Assembly (NCBI GenBank): GCA_035454085.1
Contig: DAOTEJ010000042.1
Location: 1 to 21,206, forward strand
Length of the DNA stretch: 21,206 nucleotides
Direction: 5' to 3'
DNA from: DAOTEJ01 sp035454085
GTDB lineage: Bacteria; Pseudomonadota; Gammaproteobacteria; Burkholderiales; Burkholderiaceae_F
The notes beneath the pieces were generated by a model. That model had not been told where the DNA came from and made no database searches. It was given only the letters and a program-made list of their open reading frames with translations. Numbering within the stretch: position 1 is the first letter of the stretch; every line of letters starts with the position of its first letter. Below are positions 7,333 through 14,562 of the stretch, in pieces. Made by a program: the position numbers and the translations under genes.

Positions 7333-8519
7333 GCGTCGAACAGGCCCTGGAGCAGATCCTGGCGCAGGTGGCGTCCATCACCGCCACCGAGCGCGTGTCG
7401 ACGTTTGCGGCCAGCGGCCGGACGCTGGCCCGCGATCTCGTGTCCGGGATGGACGTGCCACCGCAAGACAATTCCCAGATGGACGGCTACGCAGTGCGCG
7501 CGGCCGACGCGGCCGCCGTGCCGGCCCGGCTGCCGGTTGCCCAGCGCATTGCCGCGGGCCAGGTGGGCGAGCCGCTCGCCCCGGGCACGGCGGCGCGCAT
7601 CTTCACGGGCGCCGCGGTGCCGACCGGAGCGGACGCCGTGGTTCCGCAGGAGGCGGCCGATGCGGGCGCGGGCGAGGTCACGCTGCGCGAGGCGCCGCGT
7701 CACGGGGCGTGGATCCGCCGAGCGGGCTGCGACATCGGGCGCGGCGCCACGGTGCTCGCGGCCGGCACGCGGCTGCGTCCTCAGGACGCCGGGCTCGCGG
7801 CCTCGATCGGCGTGGCCGAGCTCGAGGTCGTGCGCCGTGTGCGCGTGGCGCTGTTTTCCACGGGCGACGAGCTCGTGATGCCTGGCGAGCCCCTGCCGCC
7901 GGGCCGCATCTACAACTCCAATCGCTTCCTGCTGCGCGGCCTGATCGAGCGGCTGGGCGGCGAGGTGCTGGACCTGGGCATCGTGCCCGACTCCCGCGCT
8001 GCCACCGTCGCGGCCTTCGAGCGCGCGGCGGCGGCTGCGGACCTTGTCCTGAGCTCGGGCGGCGTGTCGGTGGGCGAAGAAGATCACGTCAAGCCGGCGG
8101 TCGAGTCACTCGGGCGCCTCGCGCTGTGGCAGATCGCCATGAAACCGGGCAAGCCGCTCGCCTTCGGGCAGGTGCATGGCGTGCCCTTCATCGGCCTGCC
8201 GGGCAATCCGGTGTCGAGTTTCGTCACCTTTGTTCTGTTTGCGCGGCCGGCGCTTGTGCGTCTGCAGGGCGCGGCCGCGCACGCAGTCGAGCCGCTCGCA
8301 TTGAGGGCGGATTTCGATTGGCCGCGTGCCGATGCGCGCCGCGAGTTCCTGCGCGTGCGGCGCAACGCCTCGGGCGGGCTGGATCTGTTCCCCAACCAGA
8401 ACTCGGCGGTGCTCACTTCCTGCGTGTGGGCCGACGGCCTGGTGGACAATCCCTCCGGCACGCTGATCGCCCGCGGCGACATGGTGCGCTACCTCCCGTT
8501 TGCGGAGCTGCTGGCATGA
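7326..8519 (+). CDS. moeA: Molybdopterin molybdenumtransferase MoeA
   Basis: This 397-residue cytoplasmic enzyme inserts molybdate into adenylated molybdopterin, the last step to active Moco. The family blocks appear in order: DNSQMDGYAVR (residues 48-58), FTGAAVPTGADAVVPQE, STGDELVMPGE, the central SGGVSVGEEDHV near residue 240, and GLPGNPVSSFVTF near 290, followed by the small beta-barrel domain IV. The length is normal. The ATG at 7326 lies inside the end of mobB (ATGCTGA overlap). The stop overlaps the moaD start as ATGA. Both overlaps suggest coupled translation through the Moco block. Confidence 0.96.
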   Translation: MLSVEQALEQILAQVASITATERVSTFAASGRTLARDLVSGMDVPPQDNSQMDGYAVRAADAAAVPARLPVAQRIAAGQVGEPLAPGTAARIFTGAAVPTGADAVVPQEAADAGAGEVTLREAPRHGAWIRRAGCDIGRGATVLAAGTRLRPQDAGLAASIGVAELEVVRRVRVALFSTGDELVMPGEPLPPGRIYNSNRFLLRGLIERLGGEVLDLGIVPDSRAATVAAFERAAAAADLVLSSGGVSVGEEDHVKPAVESLGRLALWQIAMKPGKPLAFGQVHGVPFIGLPGNPVSSFVTFVLFARPALVRLQGAAAHAVEPLALRADFDWPRADARREFLRVRRNASGGLDLFPNQNSAVLTSCVWADGLVDNPSGTLIARGDMVRYLPFAELLA

Positions 8520-8773
8520 ACTTGCAGGTGCTGTACTTCGCCGCCCTGCGCGAGCGCGTGGGCCGTGCGTCCGAGCGCGTCGATGTGCCCGCCGGCGTGG
8601 CCACGGTGGGCGAGCTGCGCGCCTGGCTGGTGGCGCGCGGCGAGCCCTGGGCCAGCGCCTTCGCCGAGACACTGCGCCTGCGCGCCGCGGTGGATCAGGC
8701 CATGGCGCGCGACGACACAGCGCTGGCCGAAGGCGCCGAGGTGGCGTTCTTTCCCCCTGTGACGGGCGGCTAG
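8516..8773 (+). CDS. moaD: Molybdopterin synthase sulfur-carrier subunit MoaD
   Basis: This is an 85-residue ubiquitin-fold protein. It starts with the strand NLQVLYFAALRERVG and ends in PPVTGG. The terminal Gly-Gly is adenylated by MoeB and converted to a thiocarboxylate, which supplies sulfur to MoaE. The ATG at 8516 overlaps the moeA stop and has GGAG about eight bases upstream. moaE follows after eight bases, so the two synthase subunits should be made together. No moeB is present in the window. Confidence 0.94.
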   Translation: MNLQVLYFAALRERVGRASERVDVPAGVATVGELRAWLVARGEPWASAFAETLRLRAAVDQAMARDDTALAEGAEVAFFPPVTGG

Positions 8774-8781
8774 GAGGGCGC

Positions 8782-9240
8782 ATGGCCGTACGCGTGCAGA
8801 CCGAGGACTTCGACGTGGGCGCCGAGATCCGCCGCCTGCGCGAATCGCAGCCCGGGGTCGGCGCGGTGGCCGCCTTCGTGGGCGTGGTGCGCGACCTCAA
8901 CGAAGGCGAGGGCGTGGCGAGCATGACGCTCGAGCACTATCCCGGCATGACCGAGCGCGCCCTCGAGCAGATCGAGCATCGCGCCCGCAGCCGCTGGAAC
9001 GTGGCCGAGATCCTGGTGATCCATCGCGTGGGCGAATTGCAGCCCACCGATCAGATCGTGCTCGTGGTGGTCACCAGCCGGCATCGCGGCGAGGCCTTCG
9101 CCGCCTGCGAGTTCGTGATGGACTATCTCAAGACCGAGGCGCCGTTCTGGAAGAAGGAACTCACGCCCGAGGGCAGCCGTTGGGTCGATGCGCGCGAGGC
9201 CGATGACGCCGCTCGCAGCCGCTGGGAGCAGGGCGCGTGA
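8782..9240 (+). CDS. moaE: Molybdopterin synthase catalytic subunit MoaE
   Basis: This 152-residue subunit uses MoaD thiocarboxylate to turn cyclic pyranopterin monophosphate into molybdopterin. Family blocks visible are GAVAAFVGVVRDLN, LEHYPGMTERAL, IHRVGELQPTD, and the catalytic LKTEAPFWKKE with K117 and K124 matching the active lysines of E. coli MoaE. The ATG at 8782 has a strong GGAGGG Shine-Dalgarno sequence (8773-8778) that begins within the moaD stop codon. The TGA stop overlaps the crcB GTG start. The C-terminal acidic/Arg tail is ordinary. Confidence 0.96.
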   Translation: MAVRVQTEDFDVGAEIRRLRESQPGVGAVAAFVGVVRDLNEGEGVASMTLEHYPGMTERALEQIEHRARSRWNVAEILVIHRVGELQPTDQIVLVVVTSRHRGEAFAACEFVMDYLKTEAPFWKKELTPEGSRWVDAREADDAARSRWEQGA

Positions 9241-9638
9241 CCCGCGACGGACCGCTGTGGCTGGTGCTGACAGCCGTTGGTGCTGGCGCGGCGGTGGGTG
9301 CCTGGGCGCGTTGGGCGCTGTCGTACTGGCTCAATCCGCGGCTGGCGCACCTGCCCCTGGGCACGCTGGCGGCCAATCTGATCGGCGCCTACTGCATCGG
9401 GCTGGCGCTGGCCTGGTTCACGCTCCAGCCCGCGCTGCCACCGGCAGTGCGCCTGCTGCTCGTCACCGGGCTGCTGGGCGGGCTCACCACCTTCTCGACC
9501 TTCTCGGCCGAGAACGTCACCTTGCTCGAGCAAGGCCTGTGGGGCGCTGCCGCGCTGCACATCGCGGCTCATCTGGGGGGCTCGCTGCTGGCCACCGCCT
9601 TGGGGCTGGCTAGCGGGCGGCTGCTGCTGCTGGGCTAG
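9237..9638 (+). CDS. crcB: Fluoride channel CrcB/Fluc
   Basis: This 133-residue, four-helix inner-membrane protein of the Fluc family forms dual-topology dimers that let fluoride out of the cell. Visible signatures are GAWARW with R25, GTLAANLIGAY with the pore Asn N47, and GGLTTFSTFS (82-90) with the Phe pair that lines the ion path. Hydrophobic segments lie at about 7-30, 42-62, 70-90 and 104-132. The GTG at 9237 overlaps the moaE stop as GTGA, and AGGG lies just upstream in the moaE end, so translation is probably coupled to moaE. No fluoride riboswitch can fit before it, as there is no intergenic space. It appears to be the last gene of the plus-strand run. Confidence 0.93.
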   Translation: MTRDGPLWLVLTAVGAGAAVGAWARWALSYWLNPRLAHLPLGTLAANLIGAYCIGLALAWFTLQPALPPAVRLLLVTGLLGGLTTFSTFSAENVTLLEQGLWGAAALHIAAHLGGSLLATALGLASGRLLLLG

Positions 9639-9692
9639 GCGGGTGCCGGTGGCTGCCTGCGCGGGCCGCGGCGAGCAAGGGGGCTGCGGAGC

Positions 9693-9747
9693 TTGACCGC
9701 AGCTTTTCCCGGGGCCTATATTACTGACCGGTTAGTCATTAATCGGT
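9693..9747 (+). promoter_or_regulatory. Sigma-70 promoter with overlapping palindromic operator for the RND efflux operon
   Basis: TTGACC (9693-9698) and TATATT (9717-9722), 18 bases apart, each match the consensus at five of six positions. Two overlapping palindromes cover the start region: ACTGACC/GGTTAGT at 9723-9736 (six of seven pairs) and a 21-base element at 9727-9747 with eight of ten pairs around C9737. This layout is what a TetR-type repressor of an efflux operon would use. The regulator family is inference, and no regulator gene is in the window. The predicted leader before the ATG at 9754 is only about 25 bases and lacks a Shine-Dalgarno sequence. Confidence 0.7.
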
Positions 9748-9753
9748 TGCCCC

Positions 9754-10866
9754 ATGCCGCGCGCATCTTTTCTCCCTCTGCTCCTCCCGATCGCGCTGCT
9801 CGCCGCGTGTGGCAAGGCGGGGCCGCCTGCCGACGACATTCGGCCGGTGCGCGTGATGACCGTGAAGCTCTCTGACGGCGCCGCCATGGCTGAACTCGCC
9901 GGCGAGGTCCGGCCACGCGTGGAGACGCGCGCCGGCTTCCAGGTCCCGGGGCGCATCGTCAGCCGCAAGGTCGAAGTGGGGCAGGAAGTGCGCGCCGGCG
10001 CGCCGCTGGCCCAGCTCGATGCAGCGGACTTCCGCCTCGGGCTCGAGGCCGCTCAGGCGCAATTGACCGCCGCGCAGGTGGACCGCGACCAGCAGCGCGC
10101 CGACTACCAGCGCTTCGTGGAGCTTCAGGCCAAGGGCTTCATCAGCCAGGCTGATCTCGACCGTCGCAAGGCGGCGCTGGACGCGGCCGAGGCGCGCTAC
10201 ACGCAGGCCGCCGCCTCGAGCCGGGTGAGCGGCAACCAGGCCGAGTACACGACCCTGCGCGCGCCCCACGACGCCGTGGTGGCTGGGGTGGACGCCGAGG
10301 TCGGCCAGGTCGTCTCGGCCGGACAGTCGGTGGTGCGGCTCGCGCGCACCGGAGAGAAAGAGGTAGCCATCGGTGTGCCCGAGACCCAGCTCGCCCTGGT
10401 GCAGCCGGGCAAGGAGGTGCAGGTGCGCTTCTGGTCGGGCGGACAGGCGCGCGGCCGCGTGCGCGAGATCGCGCCGGTGGCCGATCCCGCCACTCGCACC
10501 TACCCCGCCCGCGTGAGCCTCATCGACCCGCCCGCCGGCACTGCGCTGGGCATGACCGCCACCGTGGTGTTGCGCTCGCCGGTGCAGCAGGCGCTGCTGA
10601 TTCCTCTGCAGGCGGTGCTGCTCGAAGGCGCCACGCCCCAGGTCTGGATCTACGACCAGGGCAGCGTGCGGCGCCAGCCCGTGGAGGTGGGCGGTGTCGC
10701 GGGCAACGAACTCGTCGTCAAGCAGGGCCTGAAGTCGGGTGACCAGGTCGTGACCGCCGGAGTCCACCTGCTCAAGGATGGGCAGAAGGTGCGCCCGATC
10801 GGCGATGCACTGCCCGCGCTGCCCGCCGCGCCGACGGCGCCGAGCGCCGGGGCGCGCAATGGCTGA
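9754..10866 (+). CDS. RND efflux periplasmic adaptor lipoprotein (HlyD/MFP family)
   Basis: This 370-residue membrane-fusion protein should link the inner-membrane RND pump to an outer-membrane channel. A lipoprotein signal peptide ends in the lipobox LAAC with C19, so it is anchored in the inner membrane by lipid. Then come the first half of a lipoyl-like domain (GFQVPGRIVSRKVEVGQEVRAG, about 55-80), an alpha-helical hairpin (about 90-150, with AKGFISQADLDRRKAALDAA), the second lipoyl half (YTTLRAPHDAVVAGV onward), a beta-barrel domain, and a membrane-proximal domain ending near residue 350. The C-terminal 20 residues are Ala/Pro-rich. The ATG at 9754 places the signal peptide correctly. It overlaps the pump gene by eight bases and sits directly behind the promoter/operator at 9693-9747. 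Substrate is unknown. Confidence 0.92.
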   Translation: MPRASFLPLLLPIALLAACGKAGPPADDIRPVRVMTVKLSDGAAMAELAGEVRPRVETRAGFQVPGRIVSRKVEVGQEVRAGAPLAQLDAADFRLGLEAAQAQLTAAQVDRDQQRADYQRFVELQAKGFISQADLDRRKAALDAAEARYTQAAASSRVSGNQAEYTTLRAPHDAVVAGVDAEVGQVVSAGQSVVRLARTGEKEVAIGVPETQLALVQPGKEVQVRFWSGGQARGRVREIAPVADPATRTYPARVSLIDPPAGTALGMTATVVLRSPVQQALLIPLQAVLLEGATPQVWIYDQGSVRRQPVEVGGVAGNELVVKQGLKSGDQVVTAGVHLLKDGQKVRPIGDALPALPAAPTAPSAGARNG

Positions 10867-13800
10867 GTCGCGCGCGCGCTTCAACCTCTCGGCCTGGGCG
10901 CTGGCGCATGAGCCGCTCATGCGCTACCTCATGGTCGTGCTGCTGATTGGCGGCGCCATTGCCTTCACCGCGCTCGGCCAGGACGAGGATCCGCCCTACA
11001 CCTTCAGGGCGATGGTCGTGCGCACCTACTGGCCGGGCGCCACCGCGCAGCAGATGGCGCAACAGGTGGCCGACAAGATCGAGAAGAAGCTGCAGGAGAC
11101 GCCCTACGTCGACAAGCTGCGCTCCTACTCCAAGCCGGGCGAGAGCTTCGTGTTCGTGATCCTCAAGGATTCCTCGCCGCCGCGCGAGATCCCCGGCATC
11201 TGGTACCAGGTGCGCAAGAAGATCGGCGACATCCGCAGCACGCTGCCGCCGGGCGTGATCGGGCCGTTCTTCAACGACGAGTTCGGCGACGTCTACGGCG
11301 TGATCTTCGCGCTGTCGACCGACGGCTTCACGTATCGCGAGCTCAAGGACCACGCGGAGAGCGTGCGCCAGATCCTGCTCAAGGTGCCCGACGTGGCCAA
11401 GGTGGACCTCTTCGGGGTGCAGGACGAGAAGGTCTATGTGGAGGTGTCGCACCAGAAGCTCGCGCAGCTTGGACTGGACGTGAACCAGCTTGCCGCCCAG
11501 ATCAATGCGCAAAACGCGGTCGAGGGCGCGGGCGTGGTCGTGCTGCCCACCGACAACGTGCAGGTGCGCATCTCGGGCGAGTTGCGCAACCTCAAGGACC
11601 TCGAGGCCCTGCCGATTCGCGCCAACGGCCTGAGCTACCGCCTCGGCGACATCGCCAAAGTCACGCGCGGCTACGTCGACCCGCCGCGCGACAAGATGCG
11701 TGCCGGCGCCGCCGGGCAGCCCGGCCGCGAGGTGATCGGCATCGGCGTGTCGATGGCCAAGGGCGGCGACATCGTCGCCCTCGGCAAGCGCCTGGCGGCG
11801 GCCGAGGAGCGCATCGAGGCCAACCTGCCGGTGGGCATCAGCATGAGCAAGGTGGCCGATCAGCCGCGCGCGGTGCGCACCTCGGTCAACGAGTTCCTCA
11901 AGGTGCTGGCCGAGGCGCTGGTGATCGTGCTGGGGGTGAGCTTCGTGGCCCTGGGCCTGCACACCCGGCCCTTCCGGATCGATGCGCGGCCGGGCCTGGT
12001 GGTGCTGCTGCAGATCCCGCTCGTGCTGGCGATCACGTTCCTGGCGATGTGGATCCTCGGCATCAACCTGCACAAGATCTCGCTCGGCGCGCTGATCATC
12101 GCTCTCGGGCTGCTGGTGGACGACGCGATCATCGCGGTCGAGATGATGGTGCGCAAGATGGAGGAGGGCTACTCGCGCGCGGCGGCCGTGACCTACATGT
12201 ACGAGACCAGCGCCTATCCCATGCTCACCGGCACGCTGATCACCGCAGCGGGCTTCCTGCCGATCGCGCTGGCCAAGAGCGGCGCCGGCGAATACACCTT
12301 CTCGATCTTCGCCGTCACCGCGCTGGCGCTGGTGATCTCGTGGTTCGTGGCCGTGCTGTTCGTGCCGCTGCTGGGCGTGTGGCTGCTGCGCGTCAAGCCG
12401 CGGGCCGGCGCCGACGGCGCGCACGAGCTCTTCGACACGCCTTTTTACCAGCGCTTCCGCGCGCTGGTGGCCTGGTGCCTGGATTGGCGCAAGACGGTGC
12501 TGGCGCTGACGCTGGCGGCCCTGGCGCTCGCGGTCTTCGGCTTTCGCTACATCGAGCAGCAGTTCTTCCCGGACTCCAGTCGCCTGGAGGTCGTGGTCGA
12601 CCTCTGGCTGCCCGAGGGATCGAGCCTGCAGGCCACCGAGGCCGAGGCGAAGAGGTTCGAGGAGTGGCTCGCCGCTCAGCCCGAGGTCGACTACTTCGTG
12701 ACCTACGTGGGCACCGGGGCGCCGCGTTTCTATCTGCCGCTCGACCAGCAGTTCAACAACACCAACCTCGCGCAACTGGTGATCGCGCCGCGCGACCTCA
12801 AGGCTCGCAACGCGCTGCGCCTGCGCATCCAGGCGCTGTTCCGCGAGGACTTTCCCAACCTGCGCGGGCGGGTGAAGCTGCTGCCCAACGGGCCGCCCGT
12901 GCCCTACCCGGTGCAGTTCCGCGTGCAGGGGCCGGACTTCGCCGCGGTGCGCGCCATCGCCGACGAGGTCAAGCGCGTGGTGCGCGCCAATCCGAACACG
13001 GTGGGCGTCAACGACAACTGGAACGAGAACGTCAAGGCCTTGAAGCTCACCCTCGACCAGGACCGGGCGCGCGCCCTGGGCGTGTCGACGCAGGTGATCG
13101 CCCGCGCGGCGCAGACGGTGCTGACCGGCACGCCGATCGCGCAGCAGCGCGAAGGCGACCAGCTCATCGACATCGTCCTGCGCCAGCCGCACGAGGAGCG
13201 CGCGGTGCTGTCGCGCCTGGCCGATGCCAACGTGCCCACGGCCAGCGGCCGCGCCGTGCCCCTGTCGCAGCTCGTGAAGGTGGACTTCGCCTGGGAGCCC
13301 GGCGTGATCTGGCGCGAGAACCGCGACTACGCGATCACCGTGCAGGGCGAGGTGCGAGACGGCATCCAGGGCCAGACCGTGAGCAGCCAGATCGATCCCG
13401 AGCTCGCCGCGCTGCGCGCCAAGCTGCCGCCCGACTACCGCATCACGCTGGCCGGAGCGGCGGAGGAGTCGGCCAAGGCGGGCGGGGCCATCCTCGCCAA
13501 CGTGCCGCTGATGCTGTTCATCGTGTTCACGCTGCTCATGCTCCAGCTGCATTCCTTCTCGCGCTCGATGATGGTGTTCCTGACCGGTCCGCTGGGCATC
13601 ATCGGCGCGGCCATGGCGCTGCTCGCTTTCCGCGCGCCCTTCGGCTTTGTCGCGCAGCTGGGCGTGATCGCACTGTTCGGGATGATCATCCGTAACTCGG
13701 TGATCCTGGTCGACCAGATCGAGCGCGACCGCGCCGCGGGGCTGGCGGCCTGGGACGCGATCATCGAGGCCTGCGTGCGCCGCTTCCGGCCCATCATGCT

Positions 13801-13969
13801 GACCGCGGCGGCGGCGGTGCTGGCCATGATTCCGCTGTCCCGCTCGGTGTTCTGGGGGCCGATGGCCCTGGCCATCATGGGCGGCCTGATGGTGGCCACT
13901 GCCCTGACCCTGCTGTCGCTGCCTGCCCTTTACGCGACCTGGTTCCGGGTGCGGCGCGCCGCCAGCTGA
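10859..13969 (+). CDS. RND-family multidrug efflux permease (AcrB/HAE-1-like)
   Basis: This 1036-residue inner-membrane proton antiporter has the usual RND length and twofold repeat. Its first membrane helix is at about 21-40, followed by a periplasmic porter region (about 41-340), a cluster of helices (about 345-510), a second periplasmic region and a C-terminal helix cluster. The proton-relay Asp pair D421-D422 is present in TM4 (GLLVDDAIIAVE), and GMIIRNSVILVDQIE marks the equivalent C-terminal repeat. The porter shows VRTYWPGATAQQMAQQV. I chose the ATG at 10859 (MAESRARFNLS) because it overlaps the adaptor stop and leaves a short cytoplasmic N-terminus; the frame is open back to 10778, but that would add an odd basic extension. 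Substrate cannot be told from sequence. No outer-membrane factor gene follows, so it probably borrows a TolC-like channel encoded elsewhere. Confidence 0.94.
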   Translation: MAESRARFNLSAWALAHEPLMRYLMVVLLIGGAIAFTALGQDEDPPYTFRAMVVRTYWPGATAQQMAQQVADKIEKKLQETPYVDKLRSYSKPGESFVFVILKDSSPPREIPGIWYQVRKKIGDIRSTLPPGVIGPFFNDEFGDVYGVIFALSTDGFTYRELKDHAESVRQILLKVPDVAKVDLFGVQDEKVYVEVSHQKLAQLGLDVNQLAAQINAQNAVEGAGVVVLPTDNVQVRISGELRNLKDLEALPIRANGLSYRLGDIAKVTRGYVDPPRDKMRAGAAGQPGREVIGIGVSMAKGGDIVALGKRLAAAEERIEANLPVGISMSKVADQPRAVRTSVNEFLKVLAEALVIVLGVSFVALGLHTRPFRIDARPGLVVLLQIPLVLAITFLAMWILGINLHKISLGALIIALGLLVDDAIIAVEMMVRKMEEGYSRAAAVTYMYETSAYPMLTGTLITAAGFLPIALAKSGAGEYTFSIFAVTALALVISWFVAVLFVPLLGVWLLRVKPRAGADGAHELFDTPFYQRFRALVAWCLDWRKTVLALTLAALALAVFGFRYIEQQFFPDSSRLEVVVDLWLPEGSSLQATEAEAKRFEEWLAAQPEVDYFVTYVGTGAPRFYLPLDQQFNNTNLAQLVIAPRDLKARNALRLRIQALFREDFPNLRGRVKLLPNGPPVPYPVQFRVQGPDFAAVRAIADEVKRVVRANPNTVGVNDNWNENVKALKLTLDQDRARALGVSTQVIARAAQTVLTGTPIAQQREGDQLIDIVLRQPHEERAVLSRLADANVPTASGRAVPLSQLVKVDFAWEPGVIWRENRDYAITVQGEVRDGIQGQTVSSQIDPELAALRAKLPPDYRITLAGAAEESAKAGGAILANVPLMLFIVFTLLMLQLHSFSRSMMVFLTGPLGIIGAAMALLAFRAPFGFVAQLGVIALFGMIIRNSVILVDQIERDRAAGLAAWDAIIEACVRRFRPIMLTAAAAVLAMIPLSRSVFWGPMALAIMGGLMVATALTLLSLPALYATWFRVRRAAS

Positions 13970-14010
13970 GGCCGCGCGGTGCCCTCAATTGCAGGCGCTG
14001 CGGGGAGCAG

Positions 14011-14037
14011 GGCGCTCCGCAAGCGCCTTTTGCGGAG
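14011..14037 (+). terminator. Terminator-like hairpin after the RND operon, with an alternative fold
   Basis: GGCGCT (14011-14016) pairs with AGCGCC (14022-14027) around a five-base loop and is followed by TTTT, a short intrinsic-terminator shape about 40 bases after the pump stop. A competing, slightly longer perfect stem joins CTCCGCAA (14015-14022) to TTGCGGAG (14030-14037). The two cannot form together. Efficiency is uncertain because the T run is only four bases. Confidence 0.45.
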
Positions 14038-14078
14038 TCCGCCAGCCATTTTGGGAAACCGATTTGGAAACCCCGCCA

Positions 14079-14107
14079 TTGACCCCCGCCACGTTAACTG
14101 GCCTAAT
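14079..14107 (+). promoter_or_regulatory. Candidate promoter for the H-NS-family gene
   Basis: TTGACC at 14079-14084 is a good -35, and CCTAAT at 14102-14107, 17 bases on, is a poor -10. The surrounding gap (13970-14151) is less GC-rich than the genes on either side, as expected of a promoter region. A Shine-Dalgarno AGGGGA at 14139-14144 sits seven bases before the ATG at 14152. The -10 assignment is weak. Confidence 0.3.
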
Positions 14108-14151
14108 TTGGGTGACGCGGACCGCGTTCTCGGATAACAGGGGATCAGACG

Positions 14152-14457
14152 ATGGCACAAAACATTCAGGACTTGCTGGCTCAACGCGAAGCGCTGGACA
14201 AGAAGATTGCCGATGCGCGCAAGGAAGAACGCGCGGCGGCTATCGCCACGGTGCGTTCGCTGGTGGCGGAATTCAAGCTCACGGCAGCCGACGCCGGGTT
14301 TGACAAGCGTCGGCGCGGAAGCGGCCCGGGCACCGGCACCGTCAAGCCCAAGTTTCGCGGCCCGGGCGGCGAGACCTGGGCCGGCCGGGGGCGCAAGCCC
14401 AAGTGGCTGGAAAAGGCCCTGGCCGCCGGACGCAGCCTCGAGGAATTCCGCATCTGA
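14152..14457 (+). CDS. H-NS histone-family DNA-binding protein
   Basis: This small basic nucleoid protein has 101 residues. Residues 1-42 (QDLLAQREALDKKIADARK onward) form a charged, helical, coiled-coil-like oligomerisation region. A flexible Gly/Arg linker follows at about 51-65. The C-terminal DNA-binding block contains KFRGPGGETWAGRGRKPKWL (67-86), the H-NS/HvrA-type core that grips the minor groove of AT-rich DNA, then a short helix ending LEEFRI. Members of this family bind and often silence AT-rich or acquired genes; the target here is unknown. It has its own leader and strong Shine-Dalgarno sequence, and is followed by a bidirectional terminator, so it is probably monocistronic. Many Burkholderiales carry several such paralogues. 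Confidence 0.92.
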   Translation: MAQNIQDLLAQREALDKKIADARKEERAAAIATVRSLVAEFKLTAADAGFDKRRRGSGPGTGTVKPKFRGPGGETWAGRGRKPKWLEKALAAGRSLEEFRI

Positions 14458-14477
14458 GCGTGAGCGGCAGCGATCCC

Positions 14478-14507
14478 AAAAAAGGGCCGCATGTGCGGCC
14501 CTTTTTG
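14478..14507. terminator. Bidirectional rho-independent terminator between the H-NS-family gene and tamB
   Basis: A perfect GGGCCGC/GCGGCCC stem (14484-14490 and 14495-14501, loop ATGT) has six A's before it and five T's after it, so it works as an intrinsic terminator on either strand. It lies 20 bases after the H-NS-family stop on plus, and about 55 bases beyond the tamB stop on minus. This is the clearest terminator in the window. Confidence 0.9.
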
Positions 14508-14562
14508 CGTCCGGTGATCGGCTTGATACCTGGCAGTGCGCCGCGACCCGCGCAATGGCAGG

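Noticed and set aside
9639..9692. Terminator after crcB
   Set aside because: The stretch is GC-rich with partial repeats, but there is no stable stem followed by T's.
10778..10858. Longer start for the RND permease
   Set aside because: The extra 27 residues are Arg/Pro-rich. RND pumps start shortly before TM1, as the ATG at 10859 does.
10772..13552. A 926-codon open frame antisense to the RND permease
   Set aside because: Its product is very rich in His, Arg, Leu and Ala with no recognisable domain. It mirrors the strong G/C third-position bias of the real gene on the other strand.
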